A stretch of 64,000 bases of DNA from Gnetum montanum (taxonomy: Eukaryota > Streptophyta > Gnetopsida > Gnetales > Gnetaceae). Positions 44,214 through 56,112 of this stretch are shown here, one piece after another. Under the pieces are notes generated by a model. It had not been told where the DNA came from and did not search any database. It saw nothing but the letters and a program-made list of their open reading frames with translations. The DNA is taken from contig MNCI01001305.1 of assembly GCA_015680685.1 (NCBI GenBank), forward strand, positions 34,273 through 98,272, given 5' to 3'. Each line of letters starts with the position of its first letter. The first letter of the stretch is position 1. Both the position numbers and the translations under genes were made by a program.

Positions 44214-46105
44214 ATGTCTCCTTCTTTGTACGAAAGCACCTCACTACCTAGGTCTGAAACAGGAAACAATCGGCGACGTAATACACATGACGTTGATCTA
44301 CCAGTCCCTCAACAAGTTCAAGTGGTATATATTCATATCGATGAGTATATACCAGACTTCACCTTTATCCTCCATCAATATGAACAATTGCGTTGGTGAA
44401 ACTTAGAAGGTAATATAGTGTTACCTCCCAATCATTCAGTCTTGAGAATACATCTTCATGCTCTCACACGAATTGGCATGCTGCACTTACACATAGAATA
44501 AATTGTGCAAGACCATGACTTAAGAGAATACTGTCCCATAGAGGCACAACATCAAAGGGACTTGCAATAGGAGAGATATCATAAGTATTTCAAGGGTAAG
44601 TGAGTCCAGGATGCCCCACATGTCTTAAGAAAAATTGAGGGTGGTGAACCTACCTCAGCCAGTCAACCACACAACGATGTTCCTCCCCTTAACTTTGGCT
44701 AAGGGGTTGTGTATCAGAACCTTCATTCCACTATTCATAACCCAGGTTTTGATACCCATGAGCATAAAGGATCCAAAAAGGGGACACGAACTCATGATAA
44801 AGGTGAACATTCTGATAGTAATCACGATCAGGGCCAAGACCGCAGAAGAGAAGGTAGCAAACACTATCATGGTGATGATTCTCCTTATTATTCACCTTCA
44901 TCATCTCCTTCACCCTCTCCTTCAATATCTAGATGTGATCATATAGAAAAAGACCGTGGGGATAAAGGTAGGAAAAGTGGAAGTCATAGACAAAACAGCC
45001 AGGAAAGGGGACGAGGGCACTCTAGAGAGTCATGACATAAAAGAAGGGAGAGTAGGGAACAACGTAGGCATCATAGATGCCATGGACAAGATGATCATGA
45101 TGAATCCCTCCTCTCTACTCAAAGTATGTTTGACATAACTGAGGCTATTAGAATTCCAACAGGGCATTAGAAAGATAGTAGGATCAAGAGATTAGATATG
45201 AACAACATCCCATGATTTGAAGGGGGATACAACATTGATCCTCAGAATTGTTTACAAGAATTCTATGAAGTGTGTGCCTTATAGAACATAGAGAATAAAT
45301 GGAAAAAACTTAAGTTGTTCCCATGGACATTAGTTAAAGAAGTGGAAAGCTGGTACCAGTCTTTAGAACTGAAATCCATTCGTAGTTGGAGTACTATGTT
45401 AGAACTATTTAATGACAAGTACCAAACGTACTCTCGAGTGTCTAACTTGCAAAAGAAAATTCAAGGCTGGAAACAAGGAGGACATGAACCCTTGGATGCT
45501 ACCATGAGTTGATACTATGCACTATTACATCATTTTCTTGGCCATGGTTATTTGCAAAGGGATCAACTGTGCCATCTCATGGATGGGCTTAGGCATGAAA
45601 CGAGAAGAACCCTTGGGACTTCTGCCCAAGGGAGACTATCCAAGATTAGGTCCCATAAAATTCAAAGATATTGGAGCAAGTTTCTAAGGAAGAAGATGAG
45701 CTACGGAAGAGAGAAGGTGTGGAACAGTATAACTGAGATCCTTCCCTTCAAAAGAGGGGAGTAAGATTTTGTGAGGATGAAGAAGAGTCACCACTCAAAG
45801 AGATGGTGAATAGGAAAACTTTGTGTATCAAAAAGATGAAATTAGAATTTTTGGCAAAGGTAAACCAAACGTGGGATTCCCTAGAAAATAGATTTCAAAC
45901 TATTATTAAATTAGTAGAGGAGTCTAGAGAGCAAGGTAGTGAGAAAAGAAAAAAGAAAGAGGTTGAACATGCATGTAGCAAGGGTAAGGGCAAAGTTTCC
46001 ATCATTGAAGAGGTTGTAAATTTGGAAATAGACAATGATAGTGGATGTGAGATATGTCAATATGACCATCCTAAGGTATGTTTCCCTATAATCTCACATC
46101 TATAG
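44214..46105 (+). pseudogene. Element G gag
   Basis: From ATG 44,214 (MSPSLYESTSLPRSETG). An Arg/Ser/Asp-rich low-complexity region lies at about 44,760-45,110 (QDRRREGSKHYHGDD, PYYSPSSSPSPSPS, SQERGRGHSRES). The capsid-like core (45,180-45,700) has EFYEVCAL, WYQSLELKSIRSWSTMLELF and RDQLCHLMDGLRHETRRTLG. A Cys-containing end (CEICQYDHPKVCF, about 46,050-46,085) resembles a zinc knuckle. Frames shift several times. Confidence 0.75.
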
Positions 46106-46599
46106 GAGTTTGGGATGTATGCACTCAACCCACAATTAAACAAAAGGCAAACACCCCGAAGGTTACCTTATCCTCAAGGTAACCCAAGGCAGTTCTACCA
46201 ATCCTTAACATATTATCCCAGTGGAACTCCACCACAACTGATTAAGTAATATCAATAGTGGTAGCACCCACAATCATGGGGAATGCCACCACCAAGGGAA
46301 CAATATTCTTATCGGTAACTTGACTGGTATGGATATTATGTGGAGTAGCCAATCTCCCCACATGACTCTATTAGTTACGTCACTCAACCTCACTACCAAG
46401 TGCATGAGTATTATGGAACTCCCTCTTCTATATGTGATATTCTAAAAGCATATCATCCTTCTCATATGGCCACATCTCTTCCACCAATAGCTCCACTACC
46501 ACCTACTCCCACGATGCAAGGTGAAATCCCTACCCAGCCATAGCAACGTAATGCCATGAGGATATTAAATCTCAACCTACTATTGGTTCGAACAACCAC

Positions 46600-47181
46600 A
46601 TGAAGAAAAGACCTTTCTTTAGAACCAATAGTCCAACCAAGTGCTTGCAATCACAAGCGGCTAATTCCTTAGATGCCTTAGTATCAATCAAAACTTTGGA
46701 GCCCCCTTCAACCCAATCATTGCACTCAACACATATTGTCATGCTAACACATGCTGTCATTGATTGGATCAAATCTAGCCACCTTCCCAGGAAATTTTTT
46801 GATCCTGGGAGTCCTTTAATATACTTACAAATCATTGGAAATGTGCCATGCAAGGCTCTTTTGGATTCAGGTTCTGGTGTCAACTTGATTTCTCAATAAA
46901 TGTACAAGGCCTAGAACTTGCCTCCATTGAAAAAGAGCAACATCCATCTAGAGTTGCCTAATCAGTCCATCACTATCCCATTGGGACTAGTGGAAGACAT
47001 TATTACCACTATTTATGGGTGGTCATACCCAGATGACTTCCTAATGATTCAAGTAAACAATGGTAAGGGGGACTTTCCAATCATAATGGGAAGAGCATGG
47101 CTAAGCACCATTGACACATGCCTTGGAATCCATGATCTTTCCCTAGAAATATTAAAGGAAAATACATTTGAAAAGATCTAG
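46600..47181 (+). pseudogene. Element G protease
   Basis: Reads YLQIIGNVPCKALLDSGSGV with the D-S-G triad at 46,864-46,872, then LPNQSITIPLGLVEDI and FPIIMGRAWLSTID, the second half of a retropepsin. One stop at about 46,899. A Pro/Gln/Tyr-rich spacer (46,110-46,560) precedes it. Confidence 0.8.
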
Positions 47182-47385
47182 AAGAAGAAAGTTCCATGCA
47201 TTGCATATAGTGACATAGGGTGTAATTGCATGTAGAGGTCATGGTTTGTGCAAATTTTAGCATTGCTAGCATGTAATCAGTGTGCACAAGTGATTAACAT
47301 ACAGAGATGCCTATATGCAGTAGCCACATGATAGGAAGACACCTAGTGGCTGATAGCTGTACAAGAAAGCAGTTCACTCATATGC

Positions 47386-48960
47386 ATGGAACCAATTAAG
47401 GGTTTGACTTATGCTTACATCAATACCATAGACGCATTAGAGCAAGTCCACTACGAACTTCCAAGTCTTAACCTTGAAAATATCAACTGGGGAAAGTTGA
47501 AAATTCTTAAGAAATTTAAGCAGGAGCCCCTCAAGCTGAAACCATTACCCACCAATATGGAATACATGTTCCTTAAAAATAGAAAATTGGTAATTATCAA
47601 TGCTAAGCTTGCTCCTCAACAGAAAGAAGAACTATTGAAGGTAATAAATAAATGGTTAGAAGCCTTTGCTTGGTCATATCCCAAATTAACTAGAATAAAT
47701 CCTAGGATATGTGAACATAGAATTTACACTGAGCCCTCCATGAAGCCTTGAAGACAACTGTAAAGGGGATTGAACCCTAAGCTAAAGCAAGTAGTTAAGG
47801 AAGAAATCAAACAACTTCTCAAGGCTGGGCCCATATACCCCATTACTGATAGAGAATGGGTTAGCCCCTTAGTTATTGTGCCTAAAAATGGAGGTAAATG
47901 GAGGATGTGCATAGATTTTAGGCTACTAAATATGAAAACATTCAAAGATCACTTTCCATTGTCATTTTTCAACCAAGTCTTAAACACCATCACAGGGCAT
48001 CACTATTACAGTTTTCTGGATGGATATAGAAGATATAACCAAATATAAATAGCCGTAAAAGACCAAGCCAAGACTACATTCACAAGTCCTTGGGGAACGT
48101 TCGCATACAAATAGATGCCAACAATAGATAGGGAATGGCGTGGAGGTCTTTATGGATGACTTCTCCACTTATGAAGAAAACTTTGATCAAGCCTTGGATC
48201 GGTTGGAGCAAGTGTTAAAAAGATGTGTAGAAACTAATTTGGGGCTGAACTGGTAGAAAAGCCATTTGATGGTCCAAGAAGGCATAGTACTAGGGCACAA
48301 AATCTCACACACAGGGATAGAGGTAGACCCCAAGAAAATCAAAATTATCCAAGGAATTACCCATCAACCAGAAACTGTCAAAGATATTTCATCATTCCTT
48401 GGACATACTAGCTACTATAGGAGATTTATTGAGAACTTTTCAAAGGCTACCAAATCATTGGTGGAATTAACGAAAAAGGATGTACTTTTCGAGTGGACCA
48501 AGGAATGCGAATTAGCTTTCCAAACTCTAAAATAGAAGCTAGTAGAAACACCCATTCTACAAGTTCTTGATTGGTTCAAACCATTCCATTTCATAACTGA
48601 CATGTCCAACTATGCTTTAGGAGCCATACTTACATAGTTAGATGACCAAAAGCATCCTTATTACATCCATTGTGCAAGTAGAAGTATAGCTGGTGCACAA
48701 CTTAACTACACTACCACAAAGAAATAATTAATGTTGTAGTGTCTACACTAGAAAAGTTTAGACACTATGTATTGGGATATAAAGTATATATACATACAAA
48801 TCATAGTGCATTAATAAGCCAATGGTAAGCCCTCGTATCATACGATGGCTTATAATCTTACAAGAGTTCGATCTTATGATTATCGATTGTAAAGGCACTG
48901 AGAACATAGTTGCTGATCATTTATCTCGATTGCAATGGGACAATAAGTGGTAAGAGTATC
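47386..48960 (+). pseudogene. Element G reverse transcriptase and RNase H
   Basis: A linker precedes EEIKQLLKAGPIYPITDREW, VSPLVIVPKNGGKWRMCIDF and FLDGYRRYNQ. The catalytic box is FMDD at 48,149-48,160, the F-M-D-D-F form common in Athila. The thumb has GHTSYYRRFIENFSKATKS. RNase H (48,560-48,960) shows FKPFHFITDMSNYALGAIL, the HYVLGYKVYIHTNH-like segment, and VADHLSRL. Part of the reverse transcriptase just before the box (about 48,110-48,130) is deleted. Confidence 0.85.
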
Positions 48961-49049
48961 CAATTTCTGATTATTTTCCTAACAAATTCCTCTTTGCTGG
49001 TGTAGTGAATAATCAATCACCCACAGAGAAAAAATGGTACAGTAGCATT

Positions 49050-50260
49050 CTTATCTATCTCCTCACCCAACAAACACCATAAGACTTAAGTATGAAGAAG
49101 AAACAACATTTTCTTCACTAAGCCAAGTACTTTATGGAGATCAATGGGCAACTTTACAAAGTGGGTCTGAATGGCTTGGTTTGATGGTATGTTCCCGATA
49201 TAGATCAACTGCGAGTTCTCCAAGATGCTCATGAGGGTCCTTGTGGGGTTCATTACACTGGGAGATGAATGACCATCAAGATCCTACTTGCAAGATATTA
49301 TTGGCCTATATTATTTCAGGATGCCCATCGTTTCATTCAATCTTGTGAGCACTGTCAACGTGATGGGGGAATCACTACTAGAATGGAGGGTCTACAATAA
49401 TAGATTCAACCATTAGAACCCTTCGACGTTTGGGGAATTAATTTTATGGGACCGATTACACCAATGTCCAATGGAAAAGCTTATATTATTTTTGCCATTG
49501 ATTACCTAAAAAAATGGGTCGAAGTAGCTACTGTTAAAGATTGTGCATCATCTACAGTTGCACGATTTATTCAACAATAAATCATAAATAGGTTTGGTGT
49601 GCCACATGCACTTATTTTAGACAATGGTACACACTTCATAGGTGCAACTTTTCAAAAATTAATGCAACAGTTAGGGGTTGAGCATAAATTGACTACACCA
49701 TACCACCCCCAAGTGAATGGTCAAGAAAAAATCACCAACAAGGAGATTACGAAGATATTGATACGAACCATTAGCAAGTTTAGGCAAGATTGGAGCACTA
49801 AAATGAATGATGCTCTTTGGGCATACTACTCCACATGGAAATTGCCTATAGGCTACTCTCCCTATGAGTTAGTGTATGGTAAATTACCAATGCTTTCCAT
49901 TCAAATTGAGCTCCATACACTATCCATGGCATGTGACCTCAACCTTGACCTTGATCTAGCATAGAAATAATGGTTAGTAACCATTAACTTGCTAGATGAA
50001 AACCGATTAGCTACCCTATCATCTAATGAGTTGCACAAGGCCTTCAATAAACAATGTCATGACTTAAGAATTAGGAAAGTTAAATATAACCTAGGAGATA
50101 AGGTTCTCTACTAGAATCCCACACATGTCACAATGTACTAAATTTCAAACACTCTGGGAAGGACCTTATATTATTTATGCAACTTTTCCTTCAGGGGCCA
50201 TGACAATATACAAACTTAAGAGCCCAAATAAGAAACTTTTGGCCAATGTGCAATAAACCA
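49050..50260 (+). pseudogene. Element G integrase
   Basis: Zinc-binding segment HEGPCGVHYTGR and CEHCQRDGG (49,225-49,370). The core has [20 protein letters not shown], where the first Asp is Asn (49,440-49,442). The second Asp is kept in ALILDNGTHFIGATF, and the Glu in VNGQEKITNKEI is shifted or altered. DALWAYYSTWKLPIGYSPYE and LVYGKLPML follow, typical of the end of the core. The C-terminal remnant is at about 50,080-50,260. Confidence 0.85.
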
Positions 50261-50350
50261 AACCTTTCCAGGAGCTTAGGATAGCCAGTACACATGCTAC
50301 CTCTCTTGATGGACAACCTTGCTCACTGTTTCGGATCTCCTCCTTCTATC

Positions 50351-50363
50351 TTAGTCATGGGGG
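50351..50363 (+). repeat. TTAGTCATGGGGG motif, first copy
   Basis: Same word at 51,522-51,534 and, as TTCAGTCATGGGGG, just before the 3' LTR at 52,126-52,139, where it is the likely polypurine tract. Confidence 0.7.
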
Positions 50364-50924
50364 AGATAGCCACCTATGCTAACCATTTTAGGCCCTTAGT
50401 TCTTTTTGAATTTTTTTTTACACATTTTTTCAACTTTTCTTAGTCTTGTTTTACACCATCATTCATGTTTTTACTATTTCTTTTTTTACTTGATTTACTT
50501 TATTCGTCATCTAATAAGTGCTCATGATGGTGGATTAAATTATATTATATTGATTGCTAATGTTTGGTTTTTACCTTTGAATTATGATGCTAATATTAAT
50601 GTATGGTTCTTTTGGTAAAATAGGCAATGAATCCACGCCGTCCACTCATCCATACAACTCTATGGTCTCCTTTGGCTTGGAACTATACAGTCCCATCTTT
50701 CTAAGTAAATTTATTAATGAATTGGTGGCTGGGTACTTTTCAAACCAAGGAAACACTTAAAGGATGAAAAGGGTGTGACATCAATGGGATTCGATGCATT
50801 TGTGTTGGCCATTCTCTTGTGTGCTTAGATGCTTGTTTCTTGAGTTTTTCACCATTCTGACATTGTTTAAAAATCAGGAAGCTGAGTGAATAAAAATAAG
50901 TCTTTGTATGGTGTGGTTCTCATG

Positions 50925-50926
<2 letters not shown>

Positions 50927-50957
<31 letters not shown>
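50927..50957 (+). repeat. AG dinucleotide microsatellite
   Basis: About fifteen AG units in the 3' untranslated part of element G. Likely variable in length. Confidence 0.95.
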
Positions 50958-50961
<4 letters not shown>

Positions 50962-51276
50962 AAAGGAGAAAAGTGAGAATTCGAAGCACACCCCTTAGAT
51001 ATAATAAAGAAATATGGGCTACAAGAACTAGTTATAAAACTAGAAAGACATGTTACCCATGCCTGAAGTTTCCCTCTAACTAAGGCCCTTTCTCACTTCC
51101 TGATTCTCCATCTTGCTCTCCTCAGGATGGTGGTCACTCTTTGTGAAGGCATTCTTATTGCTTCAAGAGGATGGATTGGCTAGGTGTATTGATGCAAGGT
51201 CACTGAATGTGGTTGGTTTGAGTCTGGATTTGGGATGAAGTTCTACTCAGTCATCTTAACCTTGAAATACACAAGG

Positions 51277-51510
51277 NNNNNNNNNNNNNNNNNNNNNNNN
51301 NNNNNNNNNNNNNNNNNNNNNNNNNNNNNNNNNNNNNNNNNNNNNNNNNNNNNNNNNNNNNNNNNNNNNNNNNNNNNNNNNNNNNNNNNNNNNNNNNNNN
51401 NNNNNNNNNNNNNNNNNNNNNNNNNNNNNNNNNNNNNNNNNNNNNNNNNNNNNNNNNNNNNNNNNNNNNNNNNNNNNNNNNNNNNNNNNNNNNNNNNNNN
51501 NNNNNNNNNN
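51277..51510. other. Assembly gap
   Basis: 234 N within the 3' untranslated part of element G. Nothing can be said about its content, and the true length may differ. Confidence 1.
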
Positions 51511-52125
51511 AAGATTTGCTCTTAGTCATGGGGGCCCTAGCACAAATTTTTCAATTTTCTCCATTTTACTATTCGCCTAACCCCTACACTTTGGGTAGTC
51601 ACCTATGATAAATATCCAAACTAGTTTCTACCATAATCACAACTCAGCCAGTGCGCTTCATATAGAGGCAAGGTATCAACTGCATTGTGGTTTATCTATC
51701 CTTGCTCATTTGTAACTGTGTTGTGTGTGCAAATGGTGATTATAAAAAAAATGGACTAGGCTTGGAGAAATCACTCAAGATGGACTAGAGCTGGAGCATT
51801 TACGAAAGGAGCAAGTTTGGTGGCGTGGCTATGGATAAACAATGGAAGGTGCAATCTTAGCATTGGTGGTAACATGCTTCATTTTTTCTCTCTCTCATTT
51901 TCTACAAGCTATCAAATAAAGGCTTGGATGTTATTTAGGTACGAGTGTTCACCACAATGGTTATGAAGACTAATGTTGTAATATGCTTATTGATCCGTTC
52001 ACTAGGCACATTGAGTCTGTCATCCTATTCCACTGTCAGTTGCCAGTTAGTCAATAATTTCATACCTTCCTAATATTTTATAAAGAACTTTTTTCTCTTC
52101 TTCTATACTTGAGGATGAGTTTTTA

Positions 52126-52141
52126 TTCAGTCATGGGGGTA
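52126..52141 (+). promoter_or_regulatory. Polypurine tract of element G
   Basis: TTCAGTCATGGGGGTA directly before the 3' LTR start at 52,142. Confidence 0.7.
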
Positions 52142-52989
52142 TGATGAGAGTGGTTACTCTAGTAGTTATTCTAATTATTAGAGCGGTTACTCTAGTAGTT
52201 ATTCTAATTATTAGAGTAGTTTATCCCAAGCCTATGAATACAGTGCCTAGGTGCACAATTGGAAAAAAGTCTTTTAGCAGTCAAGTAGCAAAACTCTTTT
52301 AGTCTGTTTGAAAGTTAGAGTATTTTCCATGTGCCTGCAGCAGGAGGTCTAAGTGTGGATAGATCTTTATTCGAGCATTATGTACCTGAGCACACCTTGT
52401 GTATGGCAATAAAGACGAGATCTTTGATTCATCCTTGCAGCACTTGAGATTTTTTTCTTACACATTTATTTTATTTTATTTTCATATGCATTTATTTTAT
52501 TTTATGCACTTTACATTTATGTTATTAGCATATAAATTATTTTAATCAATTAATAAAATCATTAAATTACACTAGCATGACCACTTCAAGCATGCGTGTA
52601 ATGCTTGATAACCTAGTAACGATTAGCGTTTGGTAATCCTAGCAATGTTGCACTGGTTCAAGATGTGTATAGCAAGTGGGAAAAAATGCTAGTGTTAGGA
52701 TTAGTTAGAACTTAGTTAATGAGTAGTTAAGTTAAATTAGTCACTTAGTTACCTCTCTCCTTCCCTACTAGCGTAGGACATAAAAACATAAAAGCTATAA
52801 AAATAATATGCTCAAGCTTACTTAACCATACAATCATGACATACAAGTAAGCTTTGGAAGACAATGATCAATCAACCTGTCCTTGTTCCACAAGGGCGCA
52901 TAAGCACTTAGTCCTTAGAAGTCAACCGGATCATGCGTGAAATGCTTGTATTTGTATGGTTGAGCGTAGGGGTATCTCGTTGCTCATCA
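52142..52989 (+). repeat. 3' LTR of element G
   Basis: 848 bases; matches 43,184-44,077 apart from one fewer U3 repeat round and scattered changes. TATAAATA has become TATGAATA; AATAAA is at 52,408-52,413. Confidence 0.9.
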
Positions 52990-53650
52990 CTAATGATGGA
53001 TAAGCACCTGGTCCATTTGCTAAGTTTCTTCAAGAGCATAGGATTGTTGCCCAATACACTATGCTTGGTTCTCTAGACTAGAATGGTATGGTAGAAAGAA
53101 GAAACCAAACATTATTGGACATGGTGTGAAGTATGCTTAGTAGCTTTAAGCTTCCTAAGTCCTTGTGGACTAAAGCTCTTAAGATAGCCATGTATATATT
53201 AAACCGAGTTCCAACAAAGGCTATCTCAAGAACACCATTTGAATTATGGAAAGGTTGAAAACTAAGTTTGTGACATATACATGTTTGGGGATTTCCATCT
53301 AAAGTAAGAAAATATAATCCACAAGAAAAGAAGTAGACCCAAGGACCATAAATGGGTATTTCATTAGATATGCTGAATGATCTAAGGGATACGAATTTTA
53401 TTGTCCATCAAATACTACTAGGTTTATGGAATCAAGAAATTCTAAATTTCTTGAGAATGACTTGATTAGTGGGAGTAGTAGATCTTGGAACATTGTTCCC
53501 AAGATAGATCATACAGACACTCAATCCACTATTTCAAATGATAGACTGATTGTTGTTCACAATATGCCTAGAGCACAAATGTGTAATGAACAACAACCAG
53601 TCATTGAAGTTCCACAAACTACTGATTAAGAAGTAGTGGATCCAACTGAA
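52990..53650 (+). pseudogene. Element E integrase, second half
   Basis: Resumes in register with the part before G: PGPFAKFLQEHRIVAQYTML and NGMVERRNQT, containing the catalytic Glu. LWTKALKIAMYILNRVPTKA is next, then the C-terminal region to about 53,630. Stops interrupt. Confidence 0.8.
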
Positions 53651-53779
53651 CAACAAATACTAGAGCCTGTTGAATAGCCTATTGAACATCATGATCTTCA
53701 AGATAATGATGAACCAACATTAAGAAGATCTACTAGAGTAAGGTGATCAGCGATTCCTAATGACCATATGGTGTATCTA

Positions 53780-55384
53780 TAGGAGTCTGACTACAACATC
53801 AGAGACAAAAAATCTCTCAAAACATTTTCACAAGCCATGAGTTGTAAGGAATCTAACTTGTGGTATGATGCCATGAAAGATGAGATGAACTTTATGTCAT
53901 CTAATGGATTCTAGGATCTTGTCAAGTTCCCTAATGATGGAAAAGCCATTAGATGCAAATGGGTTTTCAAGACTAAGAAAGACTCATTGGACAACACTAA
54001 AAGATATAAGGCTAGACTTGTTGCTAAAGGGTTCACTCAGAAAGAGGGAATAGATTACAAGGAGACCTTTTCTTCTATATCTAAGAAGGACTCCCTTCAT
54101 GTTATCATGGCATTGGTTGCCTATTTTGATCTTAAATTACATCAAATGGATGTAAAATCAGCATTCCTTAATGGTGATCTAGAGGAAGAGGTTTATATGA
54201 AACAATATAAAGGATTTTCCTCTAGTGATGGTGAGCAATTGGTATGCAAGCTTAAGAAATCCATATATGGATTGAAATAGGCCTCTCGTCAATGGTACTT
54301 AAAATTCCATGATATCATCACTTCATTTGGTTTTGAGAAAAATATCATGGTTCAATGTATATACCAAAAGGTCAATGGGAGAAAAATCTATTTCCTTATT
54401 CTATATGTGGATGATATCCTTCTTGCAACTAATAATAGTGGATATCTATACAAGGTGAAACATTTTCTCTCTAAGAATTTCAAGATGAAGGATCTGGGTG
54501 AGGTATCTTATGCCATTAGCATTTAGATCCATAGGGACATATCTAGATGTATTTTAGGATTGTCACAAGAAACCTATATTAGTAAAGTTTTAGAGAGGTT
54601 TTGGATGAATGATTGTTCACCAAGTATATCATCCATTGTGAAGGGTGATAGGTTCAATTTGAACCAATGCCCTAGGAATGATTTAGAGAATAGTTGGATG
54701 AGCAACATTCAATATGCTTCAGCTGTTGGAAGCCTTATGCATGCTTAGGTCTACACAAGACATGACATTGCATTTGTTGTGGGAATTTTTGGTAGATATT
54801 AGAGTAATCTAGGTATTGACCACTAGAGGGCTAGAAAGAAAGTGATGAGGTACCTTCAAGGTACAAAAGACTACATGTTTATGTATAAATGAATTGACTC
54901 CTTGGAGGTGACTGGCTACTCTGATTCAAACTTTGTTGGCTATGTTTATTCATTGAAATCCACATTTGGTTATGTTTTTATGCTAGTTGGAGGGGCTATC
55001 TCCTAGAGGAGTGGAAAGCAAACTTTGATTGCTACTTCCACAATGGAGGCAGAGTTTGTTTCTTATTTTGAGGCTACTTCACATGGTGTATGGTTAAAGA
55101 GTTTCATAATAGGGCTTAGAATTGTGGATTCTATATCTAGGCCATTAAGAATGTTTTATGAAAATTCAACTACTATCTTTATAGATAAGAATAATAAGAG
55201 TGGTAGTAGAAGTAAACACATCAACATAAAGTACTTAGCTATAAGGGAACACATTAAGGAAATCAAAGTGGTCAGTGCACATATAAGCATTGAATTAATG
55301 ATAGCTGATTCTTTGACAAAAGGAATGCCACCAAAGTCATTTAAGGATCATGTAGTTTGGATGGGACTTGGTTCCATAATGTAA
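53780..55384 (+). pseudogene. Element E reverse transcriptase and RNase H
   Basis: Copia polymerase: KWVFKTKKDSLDNTKRYKAR (53,958 on), LVAKGFTQKEGIDYKETFSS, HQMDVKSAFLNGDLEEEVYM and the catalytic YVDD at 54,404-54,415. RNase H has VTGYSDSNFVGYV, TMEAEFVSYFEATSHGVWLK and KHINIKYLAIREHIKE, with TMEAEF and KHI in place, ending near 55,384. Stops replace conserved residues: TAG for Gln in GLK-ASRQWY (about 54,278), TAG for Gln in LMHA-VYTR (about 54,747), and TAG for Trp in GGAIS-RSGKQ (about 55,006). Confidence 0.85.
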
Positions 55385-55577
55385 TTTGTTGTATGTAAAA
55401 CTTATAGTCTTAATGAAACTCTTATTCAATTGTGCTATTTTCTCATATGGTTTATGCATATAGTTATTAGAGAAAATACACATGTGGAAGGGCCTTGAAT
55501 GAACATTGGGTTTATTCATAAAGTTACATTACCATATAAGAAATTACATTTGATAGATAATGCATTGTAATACATGG

Positions 55578-55640
55578 AAGATAATACTCACATTAAGAGG
55601 AACTATGGAAGATAATAATCACATTAAGAGGTACTATCGC
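55578..55640 (+). repeat. Two-copy 30-base tandem repeat in the E tail
   Basis: TGGAAGATAATACTCACATT followed by AAGAGG is repeated once with small changes, between RNase H and the 3' LTR. Confidence 0.75.
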
Positions 55641-55704
55641 CATGATTCATGCATTTATTTCTTGAATCCTGGACTTGATTAAATATGGAGACCAAGTGGA
55701 AAAT

Positions 55705-56112
55705 TGTAACGCGCATTTATGCATTGAAGTGGCCTCCATATCTGTTGATGCTTATACGTATTGGCATAATGTGTTTTTGCATTGGTGTTGGGATGGTGTC
55801 CACATCCAGATGGGGTTTTGGGTTTTTTTATTTTTCAAATTTTCTCACATGGTAACCAATTCCATGGCCTATAACTTCGTTCTTGATGGAAGAACAAAGG
55901 AACCATGAATCATAGTAGGATTACAGTTCAAGTTCCTTTCACAAACATTTGTAGGTTACATACACCATCGTTGTAGAGCACCAGTGTGAAAGAAGAATTT
56001 GAACAAGATTAATCAAAGGCATCAATGGTTGGAGGTTAGTTCCATTTGCTTCCACATTTTGTACTTTAATTACTTGTGTAATATGAGTTTTCTACACAAT
56101 TATTTTCTCATA
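55705..56112 (+). repeat. 3' LTR of element E
   Basis: 408 bases from TGTAACGCGC to CTCATA; preceded by a purine-rich GGAGACCAAGTGGAAAAT, the usual polypurine tract form in plant copia elements. Confidence 0.85.

Larger units (their letters stand above)
43184..52989 (+). mobile_element. Element G: Athila-like Ty3/gypsy, youngest full insertion
   Basis: LTRs at 43,184-44,077 and 52,142-52,989, flanked by a perfect CTAAT duplication (43,179-43,183 and 52,990-52,994). The primer site is a decayed Tat/Athila type, and gag, protease, reverse transcriptase, RNase H and integrase follow in gypsy order. Only one RNase H is found, which favours Athila over Tat. The LTRs are similar to each other, so it is younger than E and F. 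Confidence 0.9.
40016..56112 (+). mobile_element. Element E: Ty1/copia, interrupted by element G
   Basis: Direct LTRs at 40,016-40,419 and 55,705-56,112, a primer site, then gag, protease, integrase, reverse transcriptase and RNase H in copia order. It is inserted within the integrase of F; flanks TTTTT (40,011-40,015) and GTTTT (56,113-56,117) are an imperfect five-base duplication. G is inserted within the integrase of E. Confidence 0.85.

Noticed and set aside
51235-51529. Open frames across the N run
   Set aside because: They exist only because the gap has no stop codons.
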